Shown piece by piece: positions 33,333 through 44,379 of a stretch of 64,000 nt of DNA. A program made the position numbers and the translations under genes. Each line of letters begins with the position of its first letter. The stretch's first letter is position 1. Location of the stretch: assembly GCA_029891385.1 (NCBI GenBank), contig JAIWQS010000148.1, positions 1 through 64,000 on the forward strand. The letters are read 5' to 3'. This DNA is from Erythroxylum novogranatense (taxonomy: Eukaryota; Streptophyta; Magnoliopsida; Malpighiales; Erythroxylaceae). The notes beneath the pieces were generated by a model. That model had not been told where the DNA came from and made no database searches. It saw nothing but the letters and a program-made list of their open reading frames with translations.

Positions 33333-36300
33333 CGTAACATCCAAATCCTTGTCATTAAGGGTATTTTGGTTATTATGAGTCATCTTGATAGGTTTCTTGC
33401 ATTCATTGAATGAGCGTATTCTTGGCCTCTAATTGTAGAGAGCAGGTTTAATGCATATGCATTTATCCATAGGTACATGCATTCATGATTTAGGTGTTTA
33501 ATTGTAAGTAAGCGGTGAGTTGGTAGGCCAATTTGGATTGAGAGTTAATTGAAATTTAGTGTCGAGTGCAATTGGTGATTTGATCTTTGTTTATAGTATT
33601 TGGCAATTTATAATGGCTTATAGGAAATTCTCGTGAAATTAGGAGATAATGCGGACCGGAAAGTTTTGGGTGGTGGTAGTGACCTACTGATCTTGAAAGC
33701 AACATCCAATGGCAATGGAAAAATTAGAATTTTCTTGATAGGAAATAATTATGTGGAACTATTGGGATTTAGAGTGAAATTTGGGTGACTTGGAGACTTA
33801 GGTCATAAATACTAGGTTTGAGGAATTTGGGAAAACACTAAGGCAATTTCACGTTTCTCTTCTTTCCCCCTCTTGTGACTTGCGATTTCCTCCCATTGGT
33901 AAGGATTCCTCGATTTTCTTTATGGATTCTTTCCACTTGAGATGAGGTTAAGCGATTGGTATTATTGGTGAAGGTTAGAGGCTCAGGGATTAGTGAATCG
34001 TTGAGCTTGAAGGATTTTAGGGTTTGGAGGATTTTGAGGAATCCGTAGCTTGATCTGTGATTTGGTAAGTTTTAAGAGCTTTGATGTTGTTATGGATGAT
34101 TCTTCTGTATTTATGGCATTTATTATATTTGATCGGGTGGTTAGGAGTGTTTATGGATGGGTTTTGTTATTGATGATTCTGGTAGGAGTGTATAGAATTG
34201 AAGTGTGGATTTGTGGAGGTAGATTATCGATTTGTTCATGGATAGAGTTATATGGATGATTGAATATGCTAAGGTTGCGATGATGATATTGCTCGATTTA
34301 TTTGTATTGAGTTCTTGGTGAGTTCGCGAATCGAATCTGGAAATCTGGGTGGTGTGTTTAAAAGCTATGTGTTAGGGAAGAAGGAGAGGCATGCGTAGTG
34401 GATTTAGGTTGGAACCGCACAACCGTGAGGCTTCGGCATCGCGAATGAGCGATGAAGTGCTTCAGCATGCAGACGGCGATGAAGTAACTTCGGCATCGCA
34501 GACGGCGGTGAGTAACTTCGGCATCGCAGACGGCGGTGAGAGCTTCAGCGTCGCAGACGGCGATGGTAACTTCGGCATCGCAGACGAAGCGATAATGCTT
34601 CGGCATCTGAGCAAGCGGTGAAGTAACTTCGGCATCGCGGACGGCGATGAGGCTTCGGCATGCGGACAAGCTGCGAGTAGCGATTATCTGAGCAGCTGCG
34701 GATCGATCGATCATCGGCGACCGACCAAAGCGAGTTAACGTATCGTTCGGCTATCTGGCGGCCAAGCGGCGAGCTTTGGAATCGCTTCGACCGCAGCGGC
34801 GATGGGCGAGCGGTCTGCGTAGCTAGTCGGATAATGCGGTTTAGCGTGCGAGCTAGGGCTCACGTCGAGTCGACTGTGGCATGCGGGTGAGCGCCCGACA
34901 CGCCCGTGGTCATGACCTTTGCCTGGTCGTCCAGAAGAGGAGTGTTTGAGGCTTTGGCATTGGGACTTAGGAAATTAACGATTGAGGTGATTAAGGATTA
35001 GATTTGATTTGAAGTTTAAATTGGAATTTTATGGATGTGTTCGACCAAGGAATAGGAAATTGCTATTGGGGATCCTAATTGAGGTAAATTATTGGATTTT
35101 AGGAATGGATCAATTATTGTCAATCAACTCAATGAAGAGCGAGTGGGTTTTAGCACCGGAATCGTGGCGTGCATTGTACATTATTTCAACTGAGACATAT
35201 GCATTCTTGTCTTTGTTTTATTGGGCAATAAGTGATGGGTTGTACTTTATTGTTATAGAGCAGATTGGACCGTCGTTCCACGGACATTCTTTGGGACTTC
35301 AGGCGATAGCTTCGGAGATTACGGTGAGTAACCTAGTTGGTTTCTCAAATTCCTAATTTGCTTATATGCTCTACGTGAATTACGTGCAAAAGTGAATTGT
35401 ATGACTCTTGTATGACTCTTGGCATGTATTGGATTGAATTGCATGTTTCTTGAATGACTTATGCGGTTATGTGATCTTGTCTTGAATATTGGGCTTCATA
35501 GCCATGCCATTGAACTCTTGAGCAGCGATGTCTTGGGCTTTATAGCACACATTGTAAATTCTTGAGCGTGACCTTTGCATGCATAAATGCATGATCACAT
35601 AATGGAATGTGTCCCCAGTTGCTATTTTCCTTTGAAAAGAGCTTGAGCTCGCATCTTGTCTTGTGGGGCTTGGCAGGGAAAATCACAGCGCGTCCACATT
35701 GATTCTTGTTGAGCACTTGGGCACAAAATGAATAAGCTGGAAAAGTCACATATGCATTGCATTTACATGATTATTTGTGTTGTGACGATTCTTGGAATAT
35801 GTGATGACATGAATTCATGGTATTACTTATTCTTATGCAAAGTGATTGATTCATTTATTGTTACATGTCTTTGTAAATTACTACGTCTGCAATTGTTATA
35901 TTATCTTGACAATAAATATTCTTGTACTATCTTTGTGCGTCGTATGCGTAATGCATGATTTGAGTGAACCATCGATGATGGTTTCTCATTGAGTTCATAA
36001 ACTCACCCAAATTTGCAACCTATTTTTCGGAATTTATTAGAGTAGACTTCTAGCTCAGAAGATCTTTCTTTCTGCCGTCTTTCTTTGGCGAGGTCGTGAT
36101 GTACATGCACATAGGTCGGTCAATTTGGATTAGTGTTTTGAGGATGACTTAGGATAGATGTTTGTATCAGTCTCTTTTTGGTTTTGTTAGGAGGCGATAG
36201 ACTTGTCTATTACGGATTGGATTCTTGTCTTGGATAATTATTACTTTGGATGTCAATTTGTTGATTCTTGTTATTTTGTGATTTAAAATACTTGATGCCA

Positions 36301-36396
36301 TGGATTTTAGCGAAATTTTCTGGTAGTAAATCCTTTATCGTGGGATCGTGTCGGGCGACCTTGGGTTTCCGATGTGTACCTACGGTGAGGGCTACA
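33333..36396 (+). repeat. LTR family A, copy 2 (solo LTR, 3.06 kb)
   Basis: Begins GTAACATCC (first T apparently changed) and ends near GAGGGCTACA. It contains the family landmarks: 'TATTCTTGGCCTCTAATT' near 33417, the 18-nt block GGTGAGT at 35323-35340 and the palindrome at 35967-35983. No PBS, PPT or coding domain is present. The empty site exists in the G2 5' LTR near 24984, which proves insertion. A clean target duplication was not found. Confidence 0.85.
34431..34667 (+). repeat. GC-rich tandem repeat in LTR A copy 2
   Basis: About nine units of 26-29 bases sharing CTTCGGCATCGCAGACGGCG. The stretch is much richer in G+C than the rest of the LTR. The other family A copies have a GC-rich but non-tandem segment at the same place (near 1-130 and 47540-47770). 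Long ORFs on both strands here are by-products of the repeat. Confidence 0.85.
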
Positions 36397-36533
36397 ACCG
36401 CCTCGATATTAGACCCTCTTGGGTATGAATTAGATCAATGAGTCTTCATGAAGATTGTAGTAGGAGTTTAGAGTTTTCGAGGATATATCGTTTGCTAAAT
36501 TTGGAGTTGAGTCAAAAGATATGATCCTTACTA

Positions 36534-37331
36534 GAAAAGCAAAGGAAGGAAATTAGAAGATAGAAATCGAGAGGAGGAAATCGAGAAGATAAAAGCGAAG
36601 GAAGGAAATCGGAAGATAGAAATCAGAAGGAAGGAAATCGAGAAGATGAAAAGCGAAGATAGAAATCGGAAGATAGAAAGCGAAGGAAGGAAATCGAGAA
36701 GATGAAAAGCGAAGGAAGAAATCGAAGATAGAAATCGAAGGAAGAAATCGAGAAGATAGAAAGCGAAGGAAGAAATCGAGAAGATAGAAAAGCGAAGGAA
36801 GGAAATCGGAAGATAGAAATCGAAGGAAGGAAATCGGAAGATAGAAAAGGAAGGAAGAAAATCGAGAAGATAGAAATCGAGAAGGAAGAAATCGGAAGAT
36901 AGAAATCGAAGGAAGAAATCGAAGATAGAAAAGCGAAGGAAGGAAATCGGAAGATAGAAATCGGAAGGAAGGAAATCAGAAGATAAAAGCGAAGGAAGAA
37001 ATCAGAAGATAGAAATCGAGAAGGAAGGAAATCGGAAGAAAGAAAAGCGGAAGATAGAAATCGAGAAGATAGAAAGCGAAGGAAGGAAATCGGAAGATAG
37101 AAAAGCGGAAGGAAGAAATCGGAAGATAGAAATCAAAGGAAGGAAATCGAGAAGATAAAAGCGAGAAGGAAGGAAATCAGAAGATAGAAATCAGAATGAA
37201 GGAAATCAGAAGATAGAAATCAGAAGGAAGAAATCGAGAAGATAAGCGAAGGAAGGAAGCGAGAAGATAGAAACCGGATGATAGAAATCGGGGCGATAGA
37301 AAACGGATGATAGAAATGGAGACGATGGAAA
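36534..37331 (+). repeat. Purine-rich tandem array in G2 3' LTR
   Basis: Same array as 25121-25926 and nearly the same length (about 0.8 kb). Unit order and the spelling of CAG/CGG/CGAG differ between the two. It ends in the same diverged units followed by GGAAAAATAGG. Confidence 0.9.
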
Positions 37332-38294
37332 AATAGGGCGCTGCAGAATGTAGGAGATAGAATCAGCCTTTGTAGTCTTCATAAGAGTTGTAGATCTAGA
37401 TGTCTACTTTCATATGGTGAAAGAACAAAAACATTTGGAGCTATAGATTAAAAGTTATAGCAGTCGCACCAAAAGAGTTTCGATTCGATTTCAGAAGTGA
37501 GCATGGTCCGTTGTTTTGGGTATATTTCCCTCATACGACCTCCAAATGAGGTGAGGCTTGAACCATTGGATTTTTAAGACACATATCTTTCACTCCATAA
37601 AATCTGGTATCAATTGGAGTTAAATTGAGAAAGTTTGTTCTAAAACAAGTGAAAGGTCAGTTAAGAGGACATGTTTGGTATGAACTCTCTTATGTTTTGG
37701 AGTGTATCTTGAGTATATGACTCCGATTAAGGTGATTCTTGTTTTAGGGAGAACTTGAGACATAAAGCTACAAATTATATGAATAAGTCAACCCATGATT
37801 TTGTGTATACATGGTGTGTGCTTGCCACGAAGGTGGAGTTACAATTAAGAATCTGCAAGATTATAAGCGCAAGGTTTGAGACAACGAAAGTTGGGCTCGA
37901 AAACAGGTTCGGCGTCTATGATACTATAGTAAGAGTAAGAGTGTCAAGTTTAAGGTCTCAGCAAGGCAAGTGTCTCGGGATGGGCTCCATTAGGGCTCAC
38001 ATCACAGGACGGTCAGACTCCGGGATCGGGTGCGACAATAAGTATTCTTCATTGAGCCTCTCCGGTCTCTTCTACAAGTATTCTTTTACTCTTAGCCTCT
38101 TTGGGCTATCTGTAACACTTTCTAATTGAAAGAATAGTAAAGAGCTTGTTACAATAGAAATGCTCTTAACACTTGTTCACTCGAAATATCGTTCACAATT
38201 TTCTCTCGGATAATCGAAAATCAAAGTTGAATACTCGAGTTTCATGAAGTTTCATAAAGTTGCATAAAGTTGTTTCTTCTTCAATCTCGACTCT

Positions 38295-38302
38295 TATTTA
38301 TA
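38295..38302 (-). promoter_or_regulatory. TATA box of Sirevirus-2 LTR
   Basis: TATAAATA on the minus strand, about 490 bases into the LTR from its 5' edge. The same sequence is at the matching place in Sirevirus-1 (4255-4262). Confidence 0.55.
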
Positions 38303-38429
38303 GTCGGGTCTTCAACTATTTCTTGAATATCGCTTCTTGATTCTTGAAAAAGCGGTTATTCGGTTTGACTCAAGTAACTAACTCAATGATGTTTCTTTCT
38401 TAAATCGATTTTTGTATCATTTGCTTTTC

Positions 38430-38645
38430 TTATAAAGCTTCAAATCGCTTTTCTTGTATCATTTACTTTTCTCTTGTAAAACTTTAAATCGATTTTTGTA
38501 TAAACTTCTTTTCTCTTGTGGCGCTTTAAATGCCTTTTCTTATAAAGCTTTAAATGCCTTTTGCTTGTAAAGCTTTAAATGCCTTTTTTGCTTATAAAGC
38601 TTTAAATGCCTTTTAAACTTGTAAAGCTTTAAATGCCTTTTAAGC
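38430..38645 (-). repeat. Tandem repeats upstream of the Sirevirus-2 TATA box
   Basis: Seven to eight units of about 25-40 bases built on AAGCTTTAAATGCCTTTT (with AAATCG variants at the left end), separated by CTTATA or CTTGTA. They lie about 130-345 bases upstream of the TATA box in the element's direction, where the palindromic array sits in Sirevirus-1. Confidence 0.8.
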
Positions 38646-38791
38646 TTCACTGATTTTCTCCTTGGTTTTTTTACTTGACTGATTTTCTCCTTCATTGTTT
38701 TTACTTCTCATCGTCCATGTACTTTTCATTTGTATATTTCTCTTTGTTTGTCATCAAAATTATTTAATCGTGAAGTCGATTTGACTTAACA

Positions 38792-38804
38792 TTCTCCCCT
38801 TTTA
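38792..38804 (-). other. Sirevirus-2 polypurine tract
   Basis: The minus strand reads TAAAAGGGGAGAA directly before the 3' LTR start TGTTAAGTC. Confidence 0.85.
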
Positions 38805-38869
38805 TAATAACAAATATTGTGAAATAGAGAAATATGAAAGGTATCAAATATCTGAAGTATGAATAAATC

Positions 38870-41380
38870 AAAATAACTTACGCTTTCAAAATTTCTTACG
38901 CCTTTTCCTTTAATTTGATTCTCCTTCTCATTCTTCCTTCTCCCCTATTTGTTATTAATCAAAAAATTATTTCCTAAAGCTGTTTCACTGACTTTTGACA
39001 TCTTCTTAATCTTCTTCATATCCTTATCAAGTTTACGAACTTGTTTCTTTAAAGTCAATGATTCAGGCTGCGATCGAGGATTACATCTCAACAACTTGTT
39101 TGTTAACAACAACAAGCTGTTGTTGTATAAGCTTCACGTTTGAGACATGTGGTTCAATAATTTGTAGGAGAGGCGGAGGAACATATACGCTTGATCGGGA
39201 ATATCAAGATCATAGGAATCAAGTATCGTTGAAATGTGCTTCCAAGCCAAGGCATAACCTGCAATTGAGTTGATCTCCACGAGGTCGATTTTGCGAGAAT
39301 GTTACGTAAAATACTATAAGAACATTTTAAGTTGCCAATCGAGAAAAGAATAATCTGACCCTTTTGATAGTGCCTCCACATGGATCATCTGCTTTGTAGC
39401 CTTAGTTTGGCTTGTTCTGGATCTTGATAAATCAGATAGAACTTCCCTTCTTTTCTCTTCACATGCTTCATCAATCAATTACTTTATACGCAATCGATCG
39501 AAGTCATGTCATCAAGCTTCGGTTACGGTTGAACTTTCGACAGTTTCTCTTCACACTTCGTTCAACAAAATTTGGTGGTTGTAAATCGGTACCACCTTGA
39601 TTCTTATCTTGTCGATATTGGATAAAAAGTAAGGCAGCTCTCGAATGGCTCTGGTAGATATGGTTCTCTTCGACTCTCTTGATTGATCATAGAAATTTTT
39701 GTAACCCTATCCAGCGGATGTAGAATCTTCGTTATCAAATTCAAGCTGATTTGAAGAAGGCTTTCACAAATCTCTTTGGTTTGTCTCGGATGATGTGATT
39801 TGGTCTTCTTCTCCTCTTTGACAACCAATTTGTGTTCCCAACTTTCTCTTTGAAAAGTTAAATATTTGGATGGAACATTAGTCATCACACTCAAGACTTT
39901 TGAGTAACCTTTTGTCCCATAACATGTGTAGCAATTTGCTTGCGAATAAGTGAAGGCGAAAAGTAGTAGAAACTACTTCTTCAAAATTGGATTATCAAGG
40001 ACATTATGAGTATCCTTAATATTACGATGTGACTTCCATATTAACTTGACAATATCAGCAAGTATCAACAAGGACTTTTACGTAGTATCAACAACGATCT
40101 TTTCTTGCCTTACCTTCTTAGACTTTGTTTACGTTATTGGACTTCCTTCTTTTATGCACTCATTTTCTTTCCCTTGGTGACTTTTTAGGTTGTGTTTTCT
40201 CTTTTGGGTTCTTCTTTCCTTTTCCTCCACTTCCTTGAGACCGGAGTTTACGAATCTTTTCAAGGATTGATGTCAGCGACTTTGTAGCTTTGATCTTTGC
40301 GATTCGAGAATGCTTTGATTGGCTTGATTCTCTGGATTGGTGGCTTCTTTACATTGCGATTTTCGCTCTGGTGACCTTCTTGCTTGCTTTGGAATGTCAC
40401 TCATGGTGGTTCCACTACGTTTCAAGTCACTGATTCAAAAATCGAACACTTCTCGACTTTGATTCACGAGAATGTGATCTTGTTTCCTTCATAGAAGACT
40501 TCTTGAATCGCTCCCCTCAATTGTTGTTTTCCTTGGCGATTCGCTCATTTTACGTCTGAAAATCTCGGACCCATTTAGCAATAGATGTTGAATCTATATA
40601 GCTTCTAATGATATCTTCATCTAATTCCCCGATCAATCGATGCCGATTCTCTGAACACTCTTGTCAACAACATCCCATGGGACAAGTGTTTGTATCCTTT
40701 ATTGATTTTACCATGTCTTGATAAATCAAATCGGTAAATCTATTGGGTGATGATTCAGAAGATGAAAAATACATTGTTCATCGGGGTAGTGACGATGTCG
40801 TGAACCTATTCTCGGTAAAACACGGTCACGTAAAACCGCGAACAATACCCTTGCCTTTGGTACCCCAAGAGGCTCCCTTTCGATTAGGTTATTTTGTCCA
40901 TAAAGTTGGCGACTAACTTCATCTTCGTTCATCTTAAGCTTAGTCATCCATTTCACCATATTAGTGAGTTGAACTCCATCCATCGGACATTCGGTGACTT
41001 TCTCCGGTAACTCCTTCGTTCTTATAACAGTGTGTGTCTACATATGACACGATTGTATCGTCTCTTGACTTAGTATTCTTCAGAACTCATAAACTTCTTG
41101 GAGATAGACTTCATCTCATACTTGAAAAGTTTCTCCAACCACCACTATTATCTCGGCTCTATATCCATCATTCTTTTCTTAGTTTTTGAAGTTTACCAAT
41201 CTTCCCGACCGATCTGGATCAACTCATAAAATGGAAGCGACATTCATCTTCTTGATTCGATTGAGTAGGAACTTGCTTGAAGAAATTTCAGAGAGATTTA
41301 AGAGAACTAGCAATTTACGAATTCGGTAGAAATCCTAAAAAGTCAGGTTTAGGAATTTATAGCGAATTCTAGAACTATTA
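38870..41380 (-). pseudogene. Sirevirus-2 extra ORF 3' of pol (env-like position)
   Basis: About 2.5 kb between RNase H and PPT still reads as degenerate coding on the minus strand. The clearest piece, 40726-40983 (85 codons), has WMTKLKMNEDEVSRQLYG, then RDRVLPRIGS and CIFHLLNHHPIDLPI. I think this resembles a plant-specific transposon-associated protein family (Transposase_32-like), from memory and not checked. Upstream 41000-41150 reads KSISKKFMSS. Downstream, 39130-39280 reads like AGYALAWKHIST, and 38950-39060 has a Lys-rich heptad-like stretch (KLDKDMKKIKKM) that may be a coiled coil. Some Sireviruses carry an extra ORF here, called env-like by position. No signal peptide or membrane segment could be shown. 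Confidence 0.5.
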
Positions 41381-41458
41381 ATACTTCTCGATGATCGTGA
41401 CTTTTCCTCTAAAACTTTTCTTGTGAAATAAGTTTTATATCTGAAACCGTCTAGCGCC

Positions 41459-41685
41459 GTTAACTCCACCGTTCCTTGTCTTTTCTTTTGAAAATCAGAT
41501 GATCAAACTGTTAACTCCACCATCTATCTGTCTTGTCTTTTTGAAAAACCAGATGAATGGTCCGTTAACTCCTCCATCTGTCTGTTTTGTCTTTATGAAA
41601 AACCAGATGAATGGTCCGTTAACTCCTCCGTCTGTCTATCTTATCTTTATGAAAAACCAGATGAATGGTCCGTTAATATCACCAT
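41459..41685 (-). repeat. 54-bp tandem repeat after RNase H
   Basis: About four units, the last three nearly identical, each containing CAGATGAATGGTCCGTTAAC and TTATGAAAAAC. Because 54 is a multiple of three, the + strand shows an 18-residue repeating ORF, which is probably an artefact. It lies between RNase H and the extra ORF. Confidence 0.85.
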
Positions 41686-41717
41686 ATTGAGGTTGCGTCG
41701 ATTTCTTTAAGGGATCT

Positions 41718-42130
41718 TCAACTTAGTGGTTTTGTGAAGATATCCAGCCGATATTTTGTTTCTACGAATTGTGGTAGCGACTTTCTTGAGCGTAATCTCA
41801 AGAAATGATGTCGACTTACTATGTGCTTCACCCTTGAATGTTGAATTGGATTCTTTGACAAGCTGATGGCGCTAATGTTGTCGCAGTATATTGGAATCTC
41901 TTCTTCTTGTATTAAGTAGTCCTCCAATTGATACTTGATCCACAATACTTGTGAACAACAACTACGGCGGACATATATTCAACGGCGATTGATAATGCAA
42001 TCGAGCTTTGTCTCTTCTTGACCATGACACGGGTTTGGTCGAAAGTGACGACCACCACTCGTGCTCTTCCTTTCGATCCTATCACGGCGTAGTCCGCATC
42101 GCAATATCCATTCAACCTGAAATTTTACCT
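41718..42130 (-). pseudogene. pol: Sirevirus-2 RNase H
   Basis: Two overlapping open pieces read GYCDADYA (first catalytic Asp), then further down WIKYQLEDYLIQEEEIPIYC, DNISAISLSKNPIQHSRVKHI and a degraded C-terminus ending DIFTKPL. These are the diagnostic motifs of Ty1/copia RNase H (YCDND.SAI, NP..HSRTKHI). Frames change near 41915. Confidence 0.85.
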
Positions 42131-42199
42131 TTCTCATACATTAAGCCAAGATCGGTAGTACTGCGAGATATCTCAAAATTCGTTTCTGACAATATAATG

Positions 42200-43160
42200 A
42201 GATTCTCTAGGATCGACTGAAACCTTACACACAAGCATACCTTGAATAGAATGTCGGTCTACTTGCTGTAAGATAAAGCAAAGAACTAATCATCCCTCTA
42301 AATAGGGTTTGATCCACCTTCTTACCACTTTCGTCTTTTGACAACAAGTTTGAAGGATGCATCGGGGTAGACATATATTTAACCTTGCACATATCAAACT
42401 TAGACAACAATTCTTTAAGATATTTTTGTTGATGAATAAAATCTTATCCTCGGTTTGCTTTACTTGCAATACAAGAAAGAATTTTAACTACACCCATCAT
42501 GCTCATCTCAAATTCATTTTTCATCAGATTTTCAAAACTCATGCATAACCTTCTTGAAGTTGCACCAAAAATAATATCATCAACATAAATTTGCACAATA
42601 ATGAAATCATTACTCAAGTTCTTCCTAAAAGAGTTTTGTCTACTTTACCTCTAGTAAATCCATTTCTATAAGAAATGAACTCGACGATCATACCATGCTC
42701 TAGGGGCTGTTTGATCCATATAAGGCTTTATGAAGTCTGTAGATATGATCTGGATACTTTATGTCCTCAAATCTGGGAGGTTACTTAACATAGACTTCTT
42801 CATCTATAAAACCATTCGAAATGCACTTTTTACATTCATCGAAAAAGCTTTATGTCATAGCAAACCGCATATGCAAGCGGTATCCTTATTGCTTCAAGTC
42901 TTGCTCTTGGAGTATATGTCTCATTGTAGTCTATTCCTTCTTGCTGATTATAGCCTTGTGCTACTAATCTTGCCTTATTTGCGACTTACTTTTCTGATTA
43001 AGTCTAGTTTATTCTTGAATACCCATCTAGTACCAATAATGGATTTCTTTTGGGTTTAGGAACTAAGGACGGACTTTATTTCTCTGAAATTGATTCAACT
43101 CCTCTTGCATAGCTAGTATCCATGCTTCATCTTTTAGAGCTTCATCAATCTTCTTAGGTT
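42200..43160 (-). pseudogene. pol: Sirevirus-2 reverse transcriptase
   Basis: In order on the minus strand: [17 protein letters not shown], then [12 protein letters not shown] (42885-42990); HIYRLHKALYG (42700-42750); the active-site box VQIYVDDIIFGA at 42560-42595; then KFDMCKVKYMSTPMHPS near 42345-42400 and SLLYLTASRPTF. This is a copia-type RT with an intact YVDD box but frameshifts between segments. Confidence 0.88.
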
Positions 43161-43239
43161 CTACTTGAGGATATAAATGCCACGTTGGCTTCTCTTACGA
43201 ACTTGGACCTTGTTCGAACACCTTACGAGGTTTCTCCGA

Positions 43240-44200
43240 TAATTGATTCTTTAGGATGAGAACTTTTGTATCTCGATCTTTCTTTAACTCCAAATTCTTG
43301 AAATGTCTTTCTTTTAGTCATATAGTGTTTCGATGAAGATACTTCTTTGTACTCAATCAAAGGCAACGTGTGACATCATTATTTGATTCCTCTTCCTTAT
43401 TGGGTTGAGAACCATCATCAAACTTGACATGAATAGTTTCTTCTTGATCTTTGAAGTGAGGTTGTAGACTCTAAATGCCTTTGGTGAGAGAATAACCTAG
43501 AAATATTCTGAAAGTGTCTTTGCATCAAACTTGTCAGAACTTCCTTTGTGTTGAGAATAGTGCACTTACAAACGAAAGGATGGAAATAAGAAATGTTTGG
43601 TTTCCTTCCATTCCACTGACTCATAGGGAGTTTTCTTGATATTGGTCGCGACAACACTCTATTTTGAACATAGCATTACGTATTGACGACTACGCCCATA
43701 AATATTTAGGAAGATTCATCTCGCACAACATTGTTCTTGCCATCTCTTGAATCGTCCTATTCTTCCTTTCAACAACTCCATTCTACTGCGGAGTCCTTGG
43801 GGCGAGAAGTTATGGAAAATTCCATTTCTTCGAGAATACTCTAAATTTCTCATTCTCGAATTCTCCACCATGATCACTCCTTATACTGGCTATAGACACT
43901 CCTTTTTCATTCTGTAACCTCATGGAAAGGTTTCTAAAGCACTTGAAAGACTCATCTTTATGTGCCAGAAAAAGTATCCAACAAAACCTTGTAAAATCAT
44001 CAACAATGACAAGTCCATACTTCTTTCCACCAAGACTTATTGTCCTTGTTGGACCAAATAAATCCATATGTAACAACTCTAGTAGTCAGATGAGATTACG
44101 AAATGTTTTGAAGAGAAAGATGTTTTAACTTGTTTCCCTTTCTGACAACTTTCACAAAAGAAATCTTTGTCAAAACAAATTTGTGGCAAACCTTTTACCA
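43240..44200 (-). pseudogene. pol: Sirevirus-2 integrase
   Basis: The zinc region CESCQKGKQVKTSF (near 44115-44160) leads into an open 88-codon stretch (43810-44076): LHMDLFGPTRTISLGGKKYG, VIVDDFTRFCW (first Asp) and SIRSDHGGEFEN (second Asp). The Glu region reads NGVVERKNRT-like sequence near 43745-43790. Below 43700 the C-terminal part is shifted; SQWNGRKPN is near 43610. It is related to the integrase fragment of Sirevirus-1 but not identical. Confidence 0.85.
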
Positions 44201-44379
44201 AATCATGTTTCAAAAGTTTTGAAATATGTTTAAAGCTGACATGACCTAGTTTTTATGCGGATCAGTCTTTCTTCTTGATAGATAAAAAACATGAAATATT
44301 TTGAGGCGAAAATCGTCTAAATCAATTTTGTAAAGATTGTTTAGTCTTTCGGCGAAAAGAAGATAGAACCATCTTTGTT

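Larger units (their letters stand above)
23046..38037 (+). mobile_element. Tekay (Del) chromovirus G2, with nested solo LTR
   Basis: Inserted in the Sirevirus-2 3' LTR with flanks ACAAG (23041-23045) and ATAAG (38038-38042), a 5-base duplication with one difference. 5' LTR 23046-26632, PBS, gag, protease, RT, RNase H, integrase, chromodomain, PPT, 3' LTR 31388-38037. Without the nested solo LTR the 3' LTR is about 3.59 kb, equal to the 5' LTR. The domain order and chromodomain match G1, but the LTRs are twice as long and carry a large purine-rich tandem array. The pol region is more damaged than that of G1. Confidence 0.9.
31388..38037 (+). repeat. G2 3' LTR, interrupted by a family A solo LTR
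   Basis: Repeats the 5' LTR: 31388-33332 corresponds to 23046 through about 24983, and 36397-38037 to about 24990-26632. The break lies at GATAC/TTAGCCTCAATATT in the 5' copy. TATA box at 31740-31748, GGTAAGT at 31976-31982; the second donor-like site is changed to GGCAAGT near 32184. It ends in TGCGACA. Confidence 0.9.
38038..38791 (-). repeat. Sirevirus-2 3' LTR, proximal piece
   Basis: Continues the LTR cut at 23045: AAGTATTCTTCATTGAGCC, also present at 46637. On the minus strand the LTR starts at 38791 with TGTTAAGTC, next to the PPT. TATA box at 38295-38302 and a repeat array upstream of it (38430-38645). Full LTR length about 1.05 kb. Confidence 0.88.

Noticed and set aside
34431..34667. 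Possible CRISPR-like array
   Set aside because: The units are contiguous and degenerate with no unique spacers, and the DNA is plant nuclear.
34358..34714. 118-codon minus-strand ORF with repeated CDAEV
   Set aside because: It is a by-product of the 28-bp GC-rich tandem repeat in a solo LTR.
41499..41690. 63-codon + strand ORF with an 18-residue repeat
   Set aside because: It is antisense to the Sirevirus and results from a 54-bp tandem repeat; no start context or domain supports it.
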